Shown piece after piece: positions 29,089 to 38,641 of a stretch of DNA of 59,297 bases. The notes under the pieces are model-generated. The model was not told the origin of the DNA. It did not search any database and was given only the letters and a program-made list of their open reading frames with translations. This DNA comes from Cyclobacterium qasimii M12-11B (GTDB lineage: Bacteria; Bacteroidota; Bacteroidia; Cytophagales; Cyclobacteriaceae), in contig NZ_ATNM01000069.1 in assembly GCF_000427295.1 (NCBI RefSeq), forward strand, positions 1 to 59,297, read 5' to 3'. The position numbers and the translations under genes are program-made. Positions within the stretch are counted from its first letter, which is position 1. The number at the start of each line of letters is the position of its first letter.

Positions 29089-30156
29089 ATGAACCCAAAA
29101 ATAGCCTGCAATACAATTTTAATCCTTGTATTTGTCATGTCATTCTCATGCGCTGAAAATCCTCAAGGGAAAGATTTTAAGGATTATTTCTCCCGAACAG
29201 ATATTGTTGAAGTTTCAGGAAAAGAAATCCCTCTCAAAGTAATAGGAAACCCCTTAAGCTTTATGTTCAACATGTCTTTTTTTGACAGTTTAATACTGGT
29301 CAATGAATTTCCAGATAGAGAATACACCTATAAGCTAATTGATCTAAGAGAGAAATCAGTAAGGCCTTTTGGTAAAAAAGGAGAAGGTCCGAATGAACTT
29401 TTAAGTGATGGGTTTTCCTTTTCTTTTGACCACGAAAATGAATTGCTTTTCTTATCTGATAATATACATTATTATGTTTTTGATATAGAAGACGTAAAAA
29501 ATGGAAATCAGAAGCCAAAAGACATGTTCACTATTGACCAGCAGGAAAAGCGATTCATGGGTAATACTGTACATGTTGATAGTTTTATTGTTGGCAGCAT
29601 GTATCACAAAAGATTCGGCGCATATAACATTGAAAATGAGTCGTTTTTAAATAAGGAGGAATATGAGGGTGGACCTTCTATGGCATTGGCTAATCAGGCC
29701 TTCTACATAAATCATCCCACAGAGAAAAAGGCGGTTTATTGCATGAGCCAAGTCCCGGAATTTGGAATACTTGAAATCCAAGAGCCAGAAATTAAAGTCA
29801 ATAAATTTTCGTGGGGAGTAACAAATCTCAGTGTTCAAAACGGCAATGGATCCATGGCCGTTATGGTAAATGAGAATGAGAAATTTGAGTTTATGTCAGT
29901 TGCAGCATCTGAAGATTATATTTTTATCTTATACAGTGGAGAAATACCTGCAGACAGATCTAGGGAAGCCAGAGTGAAAGCAGCATTGACAAATACGATT
30001 TATGTTTTGGATTGGAAAGGTAAGCCTTTAAAAAGATATAAAACGGATAGGTACTTAAGATCAATAGCCATTGATGGTAATACCAACACCCTATACGGTT
30101 CAACATACGAAGAAAATCCAGGACTTATTTCCTATAAACTGAATAACATCCCATGA
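29089..30156 (+). CDS. Six-bladed beta-propeller lipoprotein (BF3164/TolB-like)
   Basis: A 355-residue lipoprotein with lipobox MSFSC (about Cys21). The rest shows propeller-like strands, with the typical segment VRPFGKKGEGPNELL (residues 90-105) found in Bacteroidota proteins of the BF3164 / 6-bladed propeller group, and a closing blade DGNTNTLYGSTY. The function of this group is unknown; many sit beside secreted thioredoxin-like proteins. The stop codon overlaps the start of the next gene by four bases (ATGA), so the two are translationally coupled. Confidence 0.8.
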   Translation: MNPKIACNTILILVFVMSFSCAENPQGKDFKDYFSRTDIVEVSGKEIPLKVIGNPLSFMFNMSFFDSLILVNEFPDREYTYKLIDLREKSVRPFGKKGEGPNELLSDGFSFSFDHENELLFLSDNIHYYVFDIEDVKNGNQKPKDMFTIDQQEKRFMGNTVHVDSFIVGSMYHKRFGAYNIENESFLNKEEYEGGPSMALANQAFYINHPTEKKAVYCMSQVPEFGILEIQEPEIKVNKFSWGVTNLSVQNGNGSMAVMVNENEKFEFMSVAASEDYIFILYSGEIPADRSREARVKAALTNTIYVLDWKGKPLKRYKTDRYLRSIAIDGNTNTLYGSTYEENPGLISYKLNNIP

Positions 30157-30683
30157 AAAAACTTTATTTTATTTGTTTAATAATGATTGTTCATGTAGAG
30201 TACCTTACTGCCCAAGAAGATCACCTGACCAAAACTTTTGCTCTTCCTTCTAATAATTACAAAGTAAACGATACTTCGACTATAGAACCCTTAACCAAGC
30301 CAGTGAAAGTGGTCTCCATAATTGATCAAAAGTCTGAAACTTTTAAAAGAGAACTGGAAGTCTGGAATGCTTTTCTTGGGAGTGTAGACCTCCAAAATAT
30401 AGGTTTTATTTTTCTTGTGCGCCCCTTAGTGGATTTAGATCGCTTTAAAAAGCATTGGTTTGAAGAGATGCAGATGAACTATCCTTTTTTTTATGACCAA
30501 TCGAACAAAATATTTGTAACCAACAGTATTTCTGAAGCTAAACCCGGGCATACAATGGTTTTAGACAAGAATAATGAGGTGATTGAGGAAGGAGGAAAGG
30601 TTATAAACACTGATCCTTTTAACCTTTACCGCAGCACTTTACACAATTTAACAACAGAAATGGGTATCAAAAAAAGCGGTTAG
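30153..30683 (+). CDS. Secreted protein of unknown function, possibly thioredoxin-fold
   Basis: A 176-residue protein with a Sec signal (residues 1-20, ending LTAQ). I do not recognise a family with certainty. The order of segments, KVVSIID, then GFIFLVRPLVDLDRF, FFYDQSNKIFVTN and HTMVLDKNNEVIEEGG, resembles a thioredoxin-like fold in which the CxxC motif is absent. It overlaps the preceding propeller gene by four bases, so the two products are probably made together. Confidence 0.6.
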   Translation: MKKLYFICLIMIVHVEYLTAQEDHLTKTFALPSNNYKVNDTSTIEPLTKPVKVVSIIDQKSETFKRELEVWNAFLGSVDLQNIGFIFLVRPLVDLDRFKKHWFEEMQMNYPFFYDQSNKIFVTNSISEAKPGHTMVLDKNNEVIEEGGKVINTDPFNLYRSTLHNLTTEMGIKKSG

Positions 30684-30699
30684 AGGAGAAATCACTGAA

Positions 30700-30873
30700 A
30701 TGAAAGATGGGGTGTTAAAGACATTTTATAACTCAGCCCCTATTTATGTAACAGAAGACGGAACGTTAATTCCTTCCAAATTAGCCAAGGATTATATTAT
30801 TTCCAGGAGGTTCATCATGCAAACTTCACCTCTATCGGATACTGTTCGGTTAATGAATAATAATCGAAGGTAA
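30700..30873 (+). CDS. Possible small protein, 57 residues
   Basis: An open frame from ATG 30700 to TAA 30871-30873, between two lipoprotein genes on the same strand. A GGAG sequence precedes the ATG. The peptide contains VLKTFYNSAPIYVTEDG and ends VRLMNNNRR; there is no signal peptide and I recognise no family. It could be a genuine small gene or a remnant of a larger one. Confidence 0.3.
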   Translation: MKDGVLKTFYNSAPIYVTEDGTLIPSKLAKDYIISRRFIMQTSPLSDTVRLMNNNRR

Positions 30874-30923
30874 GAAGTAAATCCTAGTAGGAGAAAATTG
30901 ATTTGTTTATCTTAATTCCAATT

Positions 30924-32060
30924 ATGAAGCTAAACAGCCTAATTTTAGTTTTTGGACTAGTATTATTTATTTCCTGTAAGTCTAAAAGCGAGAAAATTCA
31001 AAATAATACAGCACCGCTTAAAGTTATAGCCAACTTTGAAGAAGAAAAAGCATTACCAATTTCTGACCTAGGTAATAGTATTCAAATTGTTAAGCTGGAT
31101 CCGGAAATTACCATTGGAAAGATAGACCGAATAATTACAGCTCATGATCATTATTACATTCTCGACTTAGGTTATGCTTCAGGCCTTTTCAAATTTGATA
31201 AGCAAGGCAGCTTGAAAGGGAAATTATTATTTGACTTGGATCAGAAATTTGACTTTAATTCCATTACTGACTTTTATTATGATGGCAACCTTATCCTACA
31301 TGATGGAAATAAAGGAATTAATTGTGTGCTTGACAGAGACTTAAACATAATTGAACAAAAGCGACTGCCATTCAAGGCAAATTCTTTAAGGAATTTTGAA
31401 AATAAACTATTAATTTTTAACAATTACCTTCAAAGAGATTGGAATTATGATCTTTTGGTAATCAATAAAAAGGATTTGACTGTGGAAGCTTCCTATATTC
31501 CTGTGAACCCAGATGATTACGGATTTCATTACGATTCAAGATTTACATTTAATATGAATAATGAAGGGAATCAGGTTTATTTTTCTAAGGCATTCAATGA
31601 TACTATTTATTCGATTGATAAGGATTTTCAATTATCCAGAATATTCACTATTGATTTCAAAGACAAAAAGGTAGATAAAAATTATCTAGGCTCTGGAATT
31701 AATGCATTGGATCTACTTACGAGCATGCGAAATGGTGACTTTTATTTTACAAAAGGTGAATTGCATTTTACCGCAGCTAATGAATTGTTGATGAAAATCC
31801 TCAAAGAGGGAAAGTACATGAACATGCTAATAAAAGAAAAAGAGTTAAACGGAGTTATTTTCCCTGTTTTCGTGGATAATTTCAAATCAAATTATTCTTT
31901 TCATGATATTTTGTATTCCGATCAAGAAAAATTAATTTTTGGTGCTTCCTCAGAGCTTCTATACAATAACGAGCAGATAAACCCATCTTTTTTAAACACT
32001 TATACCATTCATCCAGATGACAATTTTATATTATTTATAGTCAACAAAGAAGCTAGCTAA
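30924..32060 (+). CDS. Six-bladed beta-propeller lipoprotein (DUF5128-like)
   Basis: A 378-residue lipoprotein from ATG 30924 (MKLNSLILVFGLVLFISCKS), chosen over the in-frame start at 30903 because it places the lipobox FISC correctly. The sequence has the beta-propeller feel of Bacteroidota 6-bladed proteins (HDHYYILDLGYASGLFKFD; DNFILFIVN at the end) and is related in style to the product of 29089-30156. The function is unknown. It is the last gene before a hairpin-string repeat. Confidence 0.7.
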   Translation: MKLNSLILVFGLVLFISCKSKSEKIQNNTAPLKVIANFEEEKALPISDLGNSIQIVKLDPEITIGKIDRIITAHDHYYILDLGYASGLFKFDKQGSLKGKLLFDLDQKFDFNSITDFYYDGNLILHDGNKGINCVLDRDLNIIEQKRLPFKANSLRNFENKLLIFNNYLQRDWNYDLLVINKKDLTVEASYIPVNPDDYGFHYDSRFTFNMNNEGNQVYFSKAFNDTIYSIDKDFQLSRIFTIDFKDKKVDKNYLGSGINALDLLTSMRNGDFYFTKGELHFTAANELLMKILKEGKYMNMLIKEKELNGVIFPVFVDNFKSNYSFHDILYSDQEKLIFGASSELLYNNEQINPSFLNTYTIHPDDNFILFIVNKEAS

Positions 32061-32084
32061 AAATCTAGATGTAAGCCCTATCAC

Positions 32085-32604
32085 GGTGCGCCACTAGGAG
32101 TAAATTCTGTATAATCCTTCCTTCTTCTCATTAATGGGGATATTAAATGCAATTACTATCAGGGGTTAAAAAAAATGTAAATCCAATGTTCAACCCGCTC
32201 CGAGGTTGAGGAATTGATGGAGCATTCTCCGTCCATGGATTTGCACCCATGGCTATTGTTGTTGAAGCCCTAAAGGCTTCTTTGGTTTCGCAATAATGGA
32301 CCATTCGAAAGAACTGAATCGATAGCATCAATTATCTCATAAATCCCAGGTCTGAAGGACCTGAACAATAATAACCCTGAGTGGCAACTCACGGAAAAGC
32401 TGTTACTTACCTTTCTCACAGCCCCGGATGGGGTTGAACAGTGTTGCGAAAAGCAAGTTCCCTTTCGCAAATACACTAGGAATAGTGCATCTACCTTTCA
32501 CATAGTGTCGAATATTTGAGTGTAGTTGCAAACTACACTCAGTCCACCAGGTCAATAAATTGTACACCACTAGGAGTAGATTGCATCTACTCCTTCCTAT
32601 CAAT
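32085..32604. repeat. Hairpin-string repeat, block 3
   Basis: Same order and orientation as block 2. Hairpins include CCATGG-type (32233-32252), CAGGTC / GACCTG near 32347-32363, a CCTGAGT / ACTCACGG variant, CAGCCCC / GGGGTTG, and a perfect GAGTGTAGTT / AACTACACTC with GCA loop (32518-32540). It closes with AGGAGTAGAT / ATCTACTCCT and TGC loop (32572-32594). It accounts for most of the gap 32061-32664; no gene is seen there. Confidence 0.85.
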
Positions 32605-32664
32605 GTGCTTGCGATCCTTTCAGAAATAGTAGATTAAGTATTTAATGACTTTCCTATTTCGTTA

Positions 32665-34185
32665 TCAAGAAGGCAATAAGTTATTGAGGGTATAAGCTAT
32701 CAGTTGATTGTCGAGGGGCTTTCCGGCCTGATTGAAAATGCTGTCTAATTTTAGCTCATAAACATACCCTGGTTTTAGCTCTTCCAAAACCAATTCCACC
32801 CTCATATGATCAGCAGATATCGTGATGTCTTTTATGGCCACGGATTGTAGATCTCTTTGCGTAGTTTTATCCACAGGCTCATCAAAAGGTTTTTTCTGGT
32901 AGGCATAATAATACCGACGCAACTGATAATTTTCAATGGCCAAAGCGCCTTCCGGATTTACCGCTTGGGTAAAGGTTATGGCAAAACCATTTTTGGTCAG
33001 CGACATTTTGGCGATATCCATGGGTGGGTTTCCGGTGAAAGAAATCTTTTGAATGCCCTGATCACCTCTCCAGCCATGTTCAATTTGTCCTACCCATAAA
33101 CTTCCATCCGGCCCAAAAGCCAAGCGGTTGTTGCCAACTCTCAAACCTTGCCCGTCAACAAATGGAATACAAGCCCCTTGAAATTCCCCTGCGACTTCCT
33201 CAAGCATCACCCGGAAAATACGGTCCCGATTCATTTCTCCAATCAAAAATTGCCCCTCAAAATCTTTGAACTGCTCGTTGTTTTTAATAAATAAGGGTTG
33301 GGTAGGAGAATTGGCCATAATTCCATGCGGAAACAATACCGACGCCTTGGTACGAAGACTGTCCAATGTTGAAATCGGAAGGGAAAATGGGTCTGCATCT
33401 TTCCACTCTTCTTGCCAAACGAGGCTTGCAGGATGTCCAAAGAAACGCTCTTTTTTCACATGGTACAGGGTACTGGTTTCTACCCAATCGCTTTGGTTAT
33501 CGGTAACAAACAAGTTACCCGAATCATCAAAACCCAGTCCATTCGGTGACCTGAAACCCGAGGCCATGGGAATCACTTTACCATCAGGCTGAATTTTCAA
33601 AACCCAACCTCGGTAGGGAACAACTGAATACATTTGTCTCTTCCCATCTTCCCCATCTCTGCCATTTAGCCGCAACTCACCCCGAACATTTTCCCGAATG
33701 CCTCCACCAGAAGAAGCGGTATTTAAGGCAATGTAAAAGTTTCCTTCACTGTCCCTCACAGGTCCGTAATTGAATTCATGGTAATTGCCTGATATCCCAA
33801 AATCATCCGTTATTTTTTCATACACATCCGCTTTTCCATCCTTGTCCGAGTCTGTAATCCGAGTCAATTCCGGCCTTTGCAATACCACAATTTCACTGTC
33901 ATTGATTACCACCAATCCCAATGGTTCGTGCAGCCCTTCAGCAAACAAGGACCATTCATTGGTTTTAGGATCAAAAATCATTACCTCCCCTCGGGTAAAA
34001 CAAGCGATCAATCGGCCGTCTGATAAAAAATCAAGCCCGCCCGTTTCTGCCAATAAACCATCGGGAACAGGGATGTCAGTTACCTGATAAGAGGCTCCGG
34101 GTCCTTGTGGTTTGGGCTTACAGGCTGTAACAATACAAAGACCAGTTAATAGTACAATTAATAAATGTCTCGTTTTTGTCATCAC
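32665..34185 (-). CDS. Sorbosone-dehydrogenase-like beta-propeller lipoprotein
   Basis: A 506-residue lipoprotein; the signal ends in IVTAC (about Cys21). Residues 40-390 form a propeller similar to PQQ-type or sorbosone dehydrogenases (GGLDFLSDGRLIACFTRGEV, SGFRSPNGLGFDDSGNLFVTDN, NRLAFGPDGSLWVGQ). The last 110 residues look like an Ig-like fold (FTQAVNPEGALAIENYQLR). It has no haem motif; electrons could pass to the cupredoxin protein encoded just upstream, whose stop overlaps this start by four bases. Last gene of the large minus-strand locus. Confidence 0.78.
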   Translation of the reverse strand: MMTKTRHLLIVLLTGLCIVTACKPKPQGPGASYQVTDIPVPDGLLAETGGLDFLSDGRLIACFTRGEVMIFDPKTNEWSLFAEGLHEPLGLVVINDSEIVVLQRPELTRITDSDKDGKADVYEKITDDFGISGNYHEFNYGPVRDSEGNFYIALNTASSGGGIRENVRGELRLNGRDGEDGKRQMYSVVPYRGWVLKIQPDGKVIPMASGFRSPNGLGFDDSGNLFVTDNQSDWVETSTLYHVKKERFFGHPASLVWQEEWKDADPFSLPISTLDSLRTKASVLFPHGIMANSPTQPLFIKNNEQFKDFEGQFLIGEMNRDRIFRVMLEEVAGEFQGACIPFVDGQGLRVGNNRLAFGPDGSLWVGQIEHGWRGDQGIQKISFTGNPPMDIAKMSLTKNGFAITFTQAVNPEGALAIENYQLRRYYYAYQKKPFDEPVDKTTQRDLQSVAIKDITISADHMRVELVLEELKPGYVYELKLDSIFNQAGKPLDNQLIAYTLNNLLPS

Positions 34186-35306
34186 TTGTTACTTTTAGTC
34201 ATCCTAATGGTAAATTCTTTTGCTTCATCTGGACTCAGTTTCAAGGCACCATTTTCTGTTTCCCCCTTATTAAACCCATACTCCACTTGCCCATCAGCAT
34301 TGAATAGAAACCAGATAGGTTCTTTTGCATTGTTAACCTTTATTGTTCTGATCAATCCTGTACCTTCTTTGTTTGGATGAATAATTTCGTGAACCTCCAC
34401 TCCTGAGAGCAAATAGTGAAACTCAGGGTAGCCATCGATCAATTTGTACTTCAAAAATTCAGGACTTGGAATACTTTCTCTACTACCAATCCTTAATGGA
34501 AATTCCATTTTCTCCCGATAAAATATTTCTCCAAGCACCTTTGCATAGGCATTTTTATGGCCATGCCATAGATCGGTATTGTCCAGAAATTCTCCTTGCC
34601 AGGCAAACTGCAACTGGCACAACTCGGCATCCCAAGCATAAGACAATTGATTGGGAAGGTGGACGGCTATACTTGCAAGGCTGGATCCCTCGATAAAAAC
34701 ACGGTAAAGGTAAGGAGGTACATTATCGTATGGATGCAATTTGGGATGATGGTGCATGGCAGCACTTTCCGAATCCTGCACTTTCTTGTCTCCGGTTCTT
34801 CGCAAAGGTGGGATGTTTTCATCGTTTTCTAATGCCGGCATTTTACCGTCTTCGGTCACATACATGTAGCCGTACATGATAAAACCATGACCAGGATAGG
34901 TACATACATAGGGATAAATACCTGGCTCCTCCGGCGCTTTAAACTGAATGGTTATGCTTTCGCCCGAATAGATTACGGGAATGGACCATAGCACCAAAGG
35001 ACTCTTTGGAATAAAATTCATCTCCGGGCCTTTTTCTGCCAGTTGCTGGGCGGCAAGGACTACATCGCTTCTTGCTCCGGGTTTAGTAATGACCATATTG
35101 TGGGGCATATCCTCATCACTGTTGGTCACCGTCAGTTTGACTTCAACCCCGGGTGCAACAGAAAACCTGACCTTGTCAAATTGAAGTCCGGGAATTGCTT
35201 TTAATTCAATGGAAGTGATTTTCTTGCCATCACCCTGTGCCAGAAGTGCTGAATGCAGCAGGAGCGCAAAACAGAAAATTAATGGTGTACTGTATTTTAA
35301 AACCAT
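34182..35306 (-). CDS. Exported cupredoxin (azurin/auracyanin-like) protein with C-terminal extension
   Basis: A 374-residue protein from ATG 35306; an in-frame TTG at 35321 is less likely. The signal peptide ends LLAQ (residue 24). Residues 30-150 form a type-1 copper cupredoxin with a complete ligand set: His69 (MPHNMV), Cys135, His140 and Met144 (CTYPGHGFIM). Residues 170-374 are of unknown fold with a PVC-type look (HKNAYAKVLGEIFYR, GYPEFHYLLSGVEVHE). The four-base overlap with the dehydrogenase-like gene suggests an electron-transfer pair. The sulfatase gene lies 15 bases upstream. Confidence 0.87.
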   Translation of the reverse strand: MVLKYSTPLIFCFALLLHSALLAQGDGKKITSIELKAIPGLQFDKVRFSVAPGVEVKLTVTNSDEDMPHNMVITKPGARSDVVLAAQQLAEKGPEMNFIPKSPLVLWSIPVIYSGESITIQFKAPEEPGIYPYVCTYPGHGFIMYGYMYVTEDGKMPALENDENIPPLRRTGDKKVQDSESAAMHHHPKLHPYDNVPPYLYRVFIEGSSLASIAVHLPNQLSYAWDAELCQLQFAWQGEFLDNTDLWHGHKNAYAKVLGEIFYREKMEFPLRIGSRESIPSPEFLKYKLIDGYPEFHYLLSGVEVHEIIHPNKEGTGLIRTIKVNNAKEPIWFLFNADGQVEYGFNKGETENGALKLSPDEAKEFTIRMTKSNK

Positions 35307-35321
35307 AGCTAATTGTATCAA

Positions 35322-36716
35322 TTAAAAATCCTTAAAAGGGCCTCTTGGTGCTGCATTTTCCATCTCCTCTTTCCATTTTGAAAACTTCCGGGTAAGCTCT
35401 TCTAGTTTCTCCGGCTTCTCCAAAGACAAATCATTTTGTTCTTCAATGTCTAGTTTCAGATCAAACAATCCATTTCCTTTTGCGGACTGCACCCATTTCC
35501 AATCCCCTATTCTTGCTGCCTGATCACCTCTAAATTCCCAGAACATTTCTGTTCTTTCAGCATCGGTTTTACCCTTAAGTACCGGTAACATGTCAAAGCC
35601 ATCATAAATGATGGCTTCAGGTAGTTCTAAACCTGCCGCTGCAACCATCATGGGAAACAATTCCAAAGAAGTCAAAAAGGCATCATTTGTTTGCCCGGGA
35701 ACAATTTTACCCGGCCATTTGACCAAACAAGGAACTCTTATACCACCTTCAAAAAACTGGGCCTTACCTCCTCTTAAAGGAGAATTGTCTGCCAATGACA
35801 TCCCACCATTGTCAGAAAGAAAGATTACCAGGGTATTTTCCTCCTGTCCCATTTCCTTTATTCGCTCCAAAATAGTTCCAATGGATTGATCCATTTGAGT
35901 AACGGCGGCTTTGTATGCCCTTTGTTTTTCGCCTCTTTTTGTATTTGACTCGGGGTACATTTTCAGGTATTTTTCAGTAGCCTGAACGGTACCTTTAATC
36001 TCAGGGTCTAAGTTCGAAGCACTGTGCGGAGCATTGAAAGCCAAGGTCAGAAAAAAGGGTTTTCCTTCGCTTCCATTGATAAATTCCAGTGCTTCCCTTT
36101 CAAAAAGGTCTGTGGTGTAAGTGCCTTTGTCCGCTATGGATAACTGATTGCCATCGATCATGGATGGACTCCCGTAACGCTCATGGGTAAAATAATCAAT
36201 CCCTGTGTTGGCAAAACCATAGTACTTGTCATAGCCCTGCTGCATTGGTAAATACCGCTTTAATTGACCTAAATCCCACTTTCCTACATAACCACTGGTA
36301 TAGCCCCCTTTTTTTAATACTTCGGAAATAAAGATCTCTCTAAGGTCTGTCCCTAAAATCCGTTCCGGGGAAACACTGTATTCGTAATCAGTATACCGAT
36401 GCCCATAATTGACCATATTGTTACGAAAGAGCTCAAATGTCCCATTTCTTTGTGGATACCTACCTGTAAGCAATCCACTTCTGGAAGGAGTACAAGCAGA
36501 ACTAGTGACATAAAAATTAGTTAACCTCACTCCTTCTGCTGCCAATTGATCCAGATAAGGCGTTAAAATATCCTTATTACCAAAGGAACCAAGGTCGTGA
36601 TAGCCTTGATCGTCTGATATAATCAATAGGACATTAGGCTTTTGTTGTTGGCCAAACCCAGGCGTTCCAACCAAACACAATAAAGAAAAGAGTAAGCTTT
36701 TAAGTCTCATAATCAT
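35322..36716 (-). CDS. Secreted sulfatase (formylglycine-dependent, S1 family)
   Basis: A 464-residue protein with a Sec signal (cleavage near GFGQ, residue 23). It has the sulfatase signature CTPSRSGLLTGRYP with Cys75 as the residue converted to formylglycine, and metal-binding aspartates in ISDDQGYHDLG (35-36). The second metal region is LVIFLSDNGG. It removes sulfate esters from a sugar or other substrate in the periplasm. No maturation gene is present here. The exact substrate class cannot be read from sequence. It lies within the amidohydrolase locus. Confidence 0.9.
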   Translation of the reverse strand: MIMRLKSLLFSLLCLVGTPGFGQQQKPNVLLIISDDQGYHDLGSFGNKDILTPYLDQLAAEGVRLTNFYVTSSACTPSRSGLLTGRYPQRNGTFELFRNNMVNYGHRYTDYEYSVSPERILGTDLREIFISEVLKKGGYTSGYVGKWDLGQLKRYLPMQQGYDKYYGFANTGIDYFTHERYGSPSMIDGNQLSIADKGTYTTDLFEREALEFINGSEGKPFFLTLAFNAPHSASNLDPEIKGTVQATEKYLKMYPESNTKRGEKQRAYKAAVTQMDQSIGTILERIKEMGQEENTLVIFLSDNGGMSLADNSPLRGGKAQFFEGGIRVPCLVKWPGKIVPGQTNDAFLTSLELFPMMVAAAGLELPEAIIYDGFDMLPVLKGKTDAERTEMFWEFRGDQAARIGDWKWVQSAKGNGLFDLKLDIEEQNDLSLEKPEKLEELTRKFSKWKEEMENAAPRGPFKDF

Positions 36717-36741
36717 GTCAATTTGTTCACAGATAGGCTAC

Positions 36742-37623
36742 TTACACCGTAATGTTTATGCCTTTTGATGCAAATATTGGTTTTGCAATTTTTCTGTAGT
36801 TTTCACCGAATACTTTCATGCGTTCTTTCTGGGAAAGAGAGGCATCTAGGACTTTAGCCATTTCCGTAGAAAAAGAGCGACTTGGTCCATGTCCGCCCCA
36901 AACGATTCGGTCAACACCTACTATATCTACCGCATAATCTACAGAACCCGAATGCGGATCTGCACCGCTAAATTCAAACAATACATTTTCGTAAGGTCTG
37001 ATGGCTCTTGCTGCCAACTCCCAATCTCCACCTGCATGTCCACAAATCAATGGCACATCTGGGAATCGTTTGGCTAGCGTCGCAACGTCCATTGGGGTAG
37101 ATTCTCCATCAAGATTTCCTCCTCCAGGCCATCTAGGTTCTCCCCCTACCTTAATCCAGGTATGGATATAAATCACAGCTCCTAATTCGGCGGCATAGCG
37201 AATGATCTTATCGTTTTGATCTGCATCACAGGTCACTCCCAGTTTATTTCCCCCTACATACTTGATACCTACACAAGGCCCTTTGGCAATCCACTTTTTC
37301 ATTTTAGCTAAACTCTCATCTGGAAAACCAGGGTCTATGGGGATAATTCCGGAAATCCAGTCTGGATCATTATTCAAAATATCAAGTTGGGCTGCATCAT
37401 GTGGTTTAGGATCCAGAGGGTCGCTTAGGGTTCCCCCTATATCCACAGAAATGATACGCTCCAGTCCCATTCTTTTTACATAAAACAGCATTTCCTGGTG
37501 TTGCTTTATGGGCTCCGTTCCTGTCAAAAACCCATGATAATGGGTGTCCCAAATTCTAAATGCTTTTAATTCTTCTATATCTGGAAGTCCGTATAAATGG
37601 GGATCTATGGCGAAATTGTTCAT
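36742..37623 (-). CDS. Amidohydrolase-family (Amidohydro_2) protein, cytoplasmic
   Basis: A 293-residue TIM-barrel protein without signal peptide. It keeps HYH (His28, His30), His154 in YIHTW and His196 in CGHAGGDW. At the position of the catalytic aspartate the sequence reads WGGHGPSR, with His245 in place of Asp. The family includes lactonases, decarboxylases and hydratases. Gaps to its neighbours are 25 and 37 bases. It is one of four amidohydrolase-fold genes in a row, interrupted only by an aminotransferase. Confidence 0.8.
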   Translation of the reverse strand: MNNFAIDPHLYGLPDIEELKAFRIWDTHYHGFLTGTEPIKQHQEMLFYVKRMGLERIISVDIGGTLSDPLDPKPHDAAQLDILNNDPDWISGIIPIDPGFPDESLAKMKKWIAKGPCVGIKYVGGNKLGVTCDADQNDKIIRYAAELGAVIYIHTWIKVGGEPRWPGGGNLDGESTPMDVATLAKRFPDVPLICGHAGGDWELAARAIRPYENVLFEFSGADPHSGSVDYAVDIVGVDRIVWGGHGPSRSFSTEMAKVLDASLSQKERMKVFGENYRKIAKPIFASKGINITV

Positions 37624-37660
37624 AATGGATTGGTAATTTTTATCAAGGGATTTAAATAAA

Positions 37661-38602
37661 CTATAAGGAGGAATTCATGAAATTATTGGCATTCCCCTGC
37701 AAAATTCCATTGGCCTGCTCAGCCGTTAATGGTGATTCCATCAATTTCAGAAAACTTGCCTCTACAGGGAAATAAGGAGCGTGAGAGCCAAACAAAACCC
37801 GCTCTGCTGCCAACGGAATACCCTTCTTCCCATTCCATGGATTGCCTTCAATCAACCTTCCTACTGCTCCACTACCTTCTATCCTGGAGGTGTCAAAAAC
37901 CACATTGGTCTCCTTAATGAATCGCTCCAAAAGGTTACCGGTAATTTTATGTGTCCAGTAAAGCATTTGAATTTTTACCTTAGGGTATTTTTTAATAATG
38001 TCTATTAAAGAATTCATGTCTGCTCCTCTCGTGAGGACGATCGGGTGGTGATTTCTACTGTCATCCATGTCTCCTACAATTTGCAGGATCATTTTCCTTT
38101 TTTCTACCTGAGCTACCAATTTTTCAAAATCCGGATGGCTAGGATCAAAGGTTTGGTAAATGGGGTAAATCCTAACGCCAGGCATCTTGTACACCTCATC
38201 ACAACGCCTCAAGTCTTCTTCCCAATCCGGCCAAGCCAGATTTACTGTACCGAATGGGAGCAGCATTCCCTTGCCTTTTTGCTTGCATTCCTTGGCCAAT
38301 CGTTCATTGACACCGTTGATGTCTTTGTGAAAAAGCGCTTCAAAGCTACCTGCCCAGGCTTTTTCCACCCTGTGCTTGGATAGCTTGGCCAACAAAGCAT
38401 CGGTTTCACCGTATTTCAGTTTTCTAAATGGCCAATCAAACAAATTGACATTGGTATCGATAACCCCAGGTTTTCCGGCAAACAGGTTGGGTTTACTTCT
38501 TGTATCCTCCGGTAGGTTGGTTGAAAAGCTAAGTGGCAATGAGGCAGCGGCAGTGGCTTTAAGTGTGGTACTAAAAAAGCTGCGGCGGTTTACTTTTTTC
38601 AT
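37661..38602 (-). CDS. Exported amidohydrolase-fold protein without metal ligands
   Basis: A 313-residue protein with a twin-arginine-like start (MKKVNRRSFFSTTLKATAAA). It aligns with Amidohydro_2 proteins but the HxH of strand 1 reads NVN (VIDTNVNLFDWPF). The histidine positions on strands 5 and 6 are not evident (MILQIVGDMDD, VKIQMLYW), and strand 8 reads FGSHAPYF. It is a paralogue of the product of 40095-40898 (shared WPF/WPY, RIYPIYQ/RIYPQYH, FG[ST]HAP). Either catalysis is metal-free or the protein binds ligand. Confidence 0.75.
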   Translation of the reverse strand: MKKVNRRSFFSTTLKATAAASLPLSFSTNLPEDTRSKPNLFAGKPGVIDTNVNLFDWPFRKLKYGETDALLAKLSKHRVEKAWAGSFEALFHKDINGVNERLAKECKQKGKGMLLPFGTVNLAWPDWEEDLRRCDEVYKMPGVRIYPIYQTFDPSHPDFEKLVAQVEKRKMILQIVGDMDDSRNHHPIVLTRGADMNSLIDIIKKYPKVKIQMLYWTHKITGNLLERFIKETNVVFDTSRIEGSGAVGRLIEGNPWNGKKGIPLAAERVLFGSHAPYFPVEASFLKLMESPLTAEQANGILQGNANNFMNSSL

Positions 38603-38641
38603 AATGTTGTTATTCAGGCTTTCAATGGTGGTTAAAGTTTT

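Noticed and set aside
28107-32604. Insertion sequence
   Set aside because: The repeat blocks contain no transposase frame and no terminal inverted repeats bounding the whole unit.
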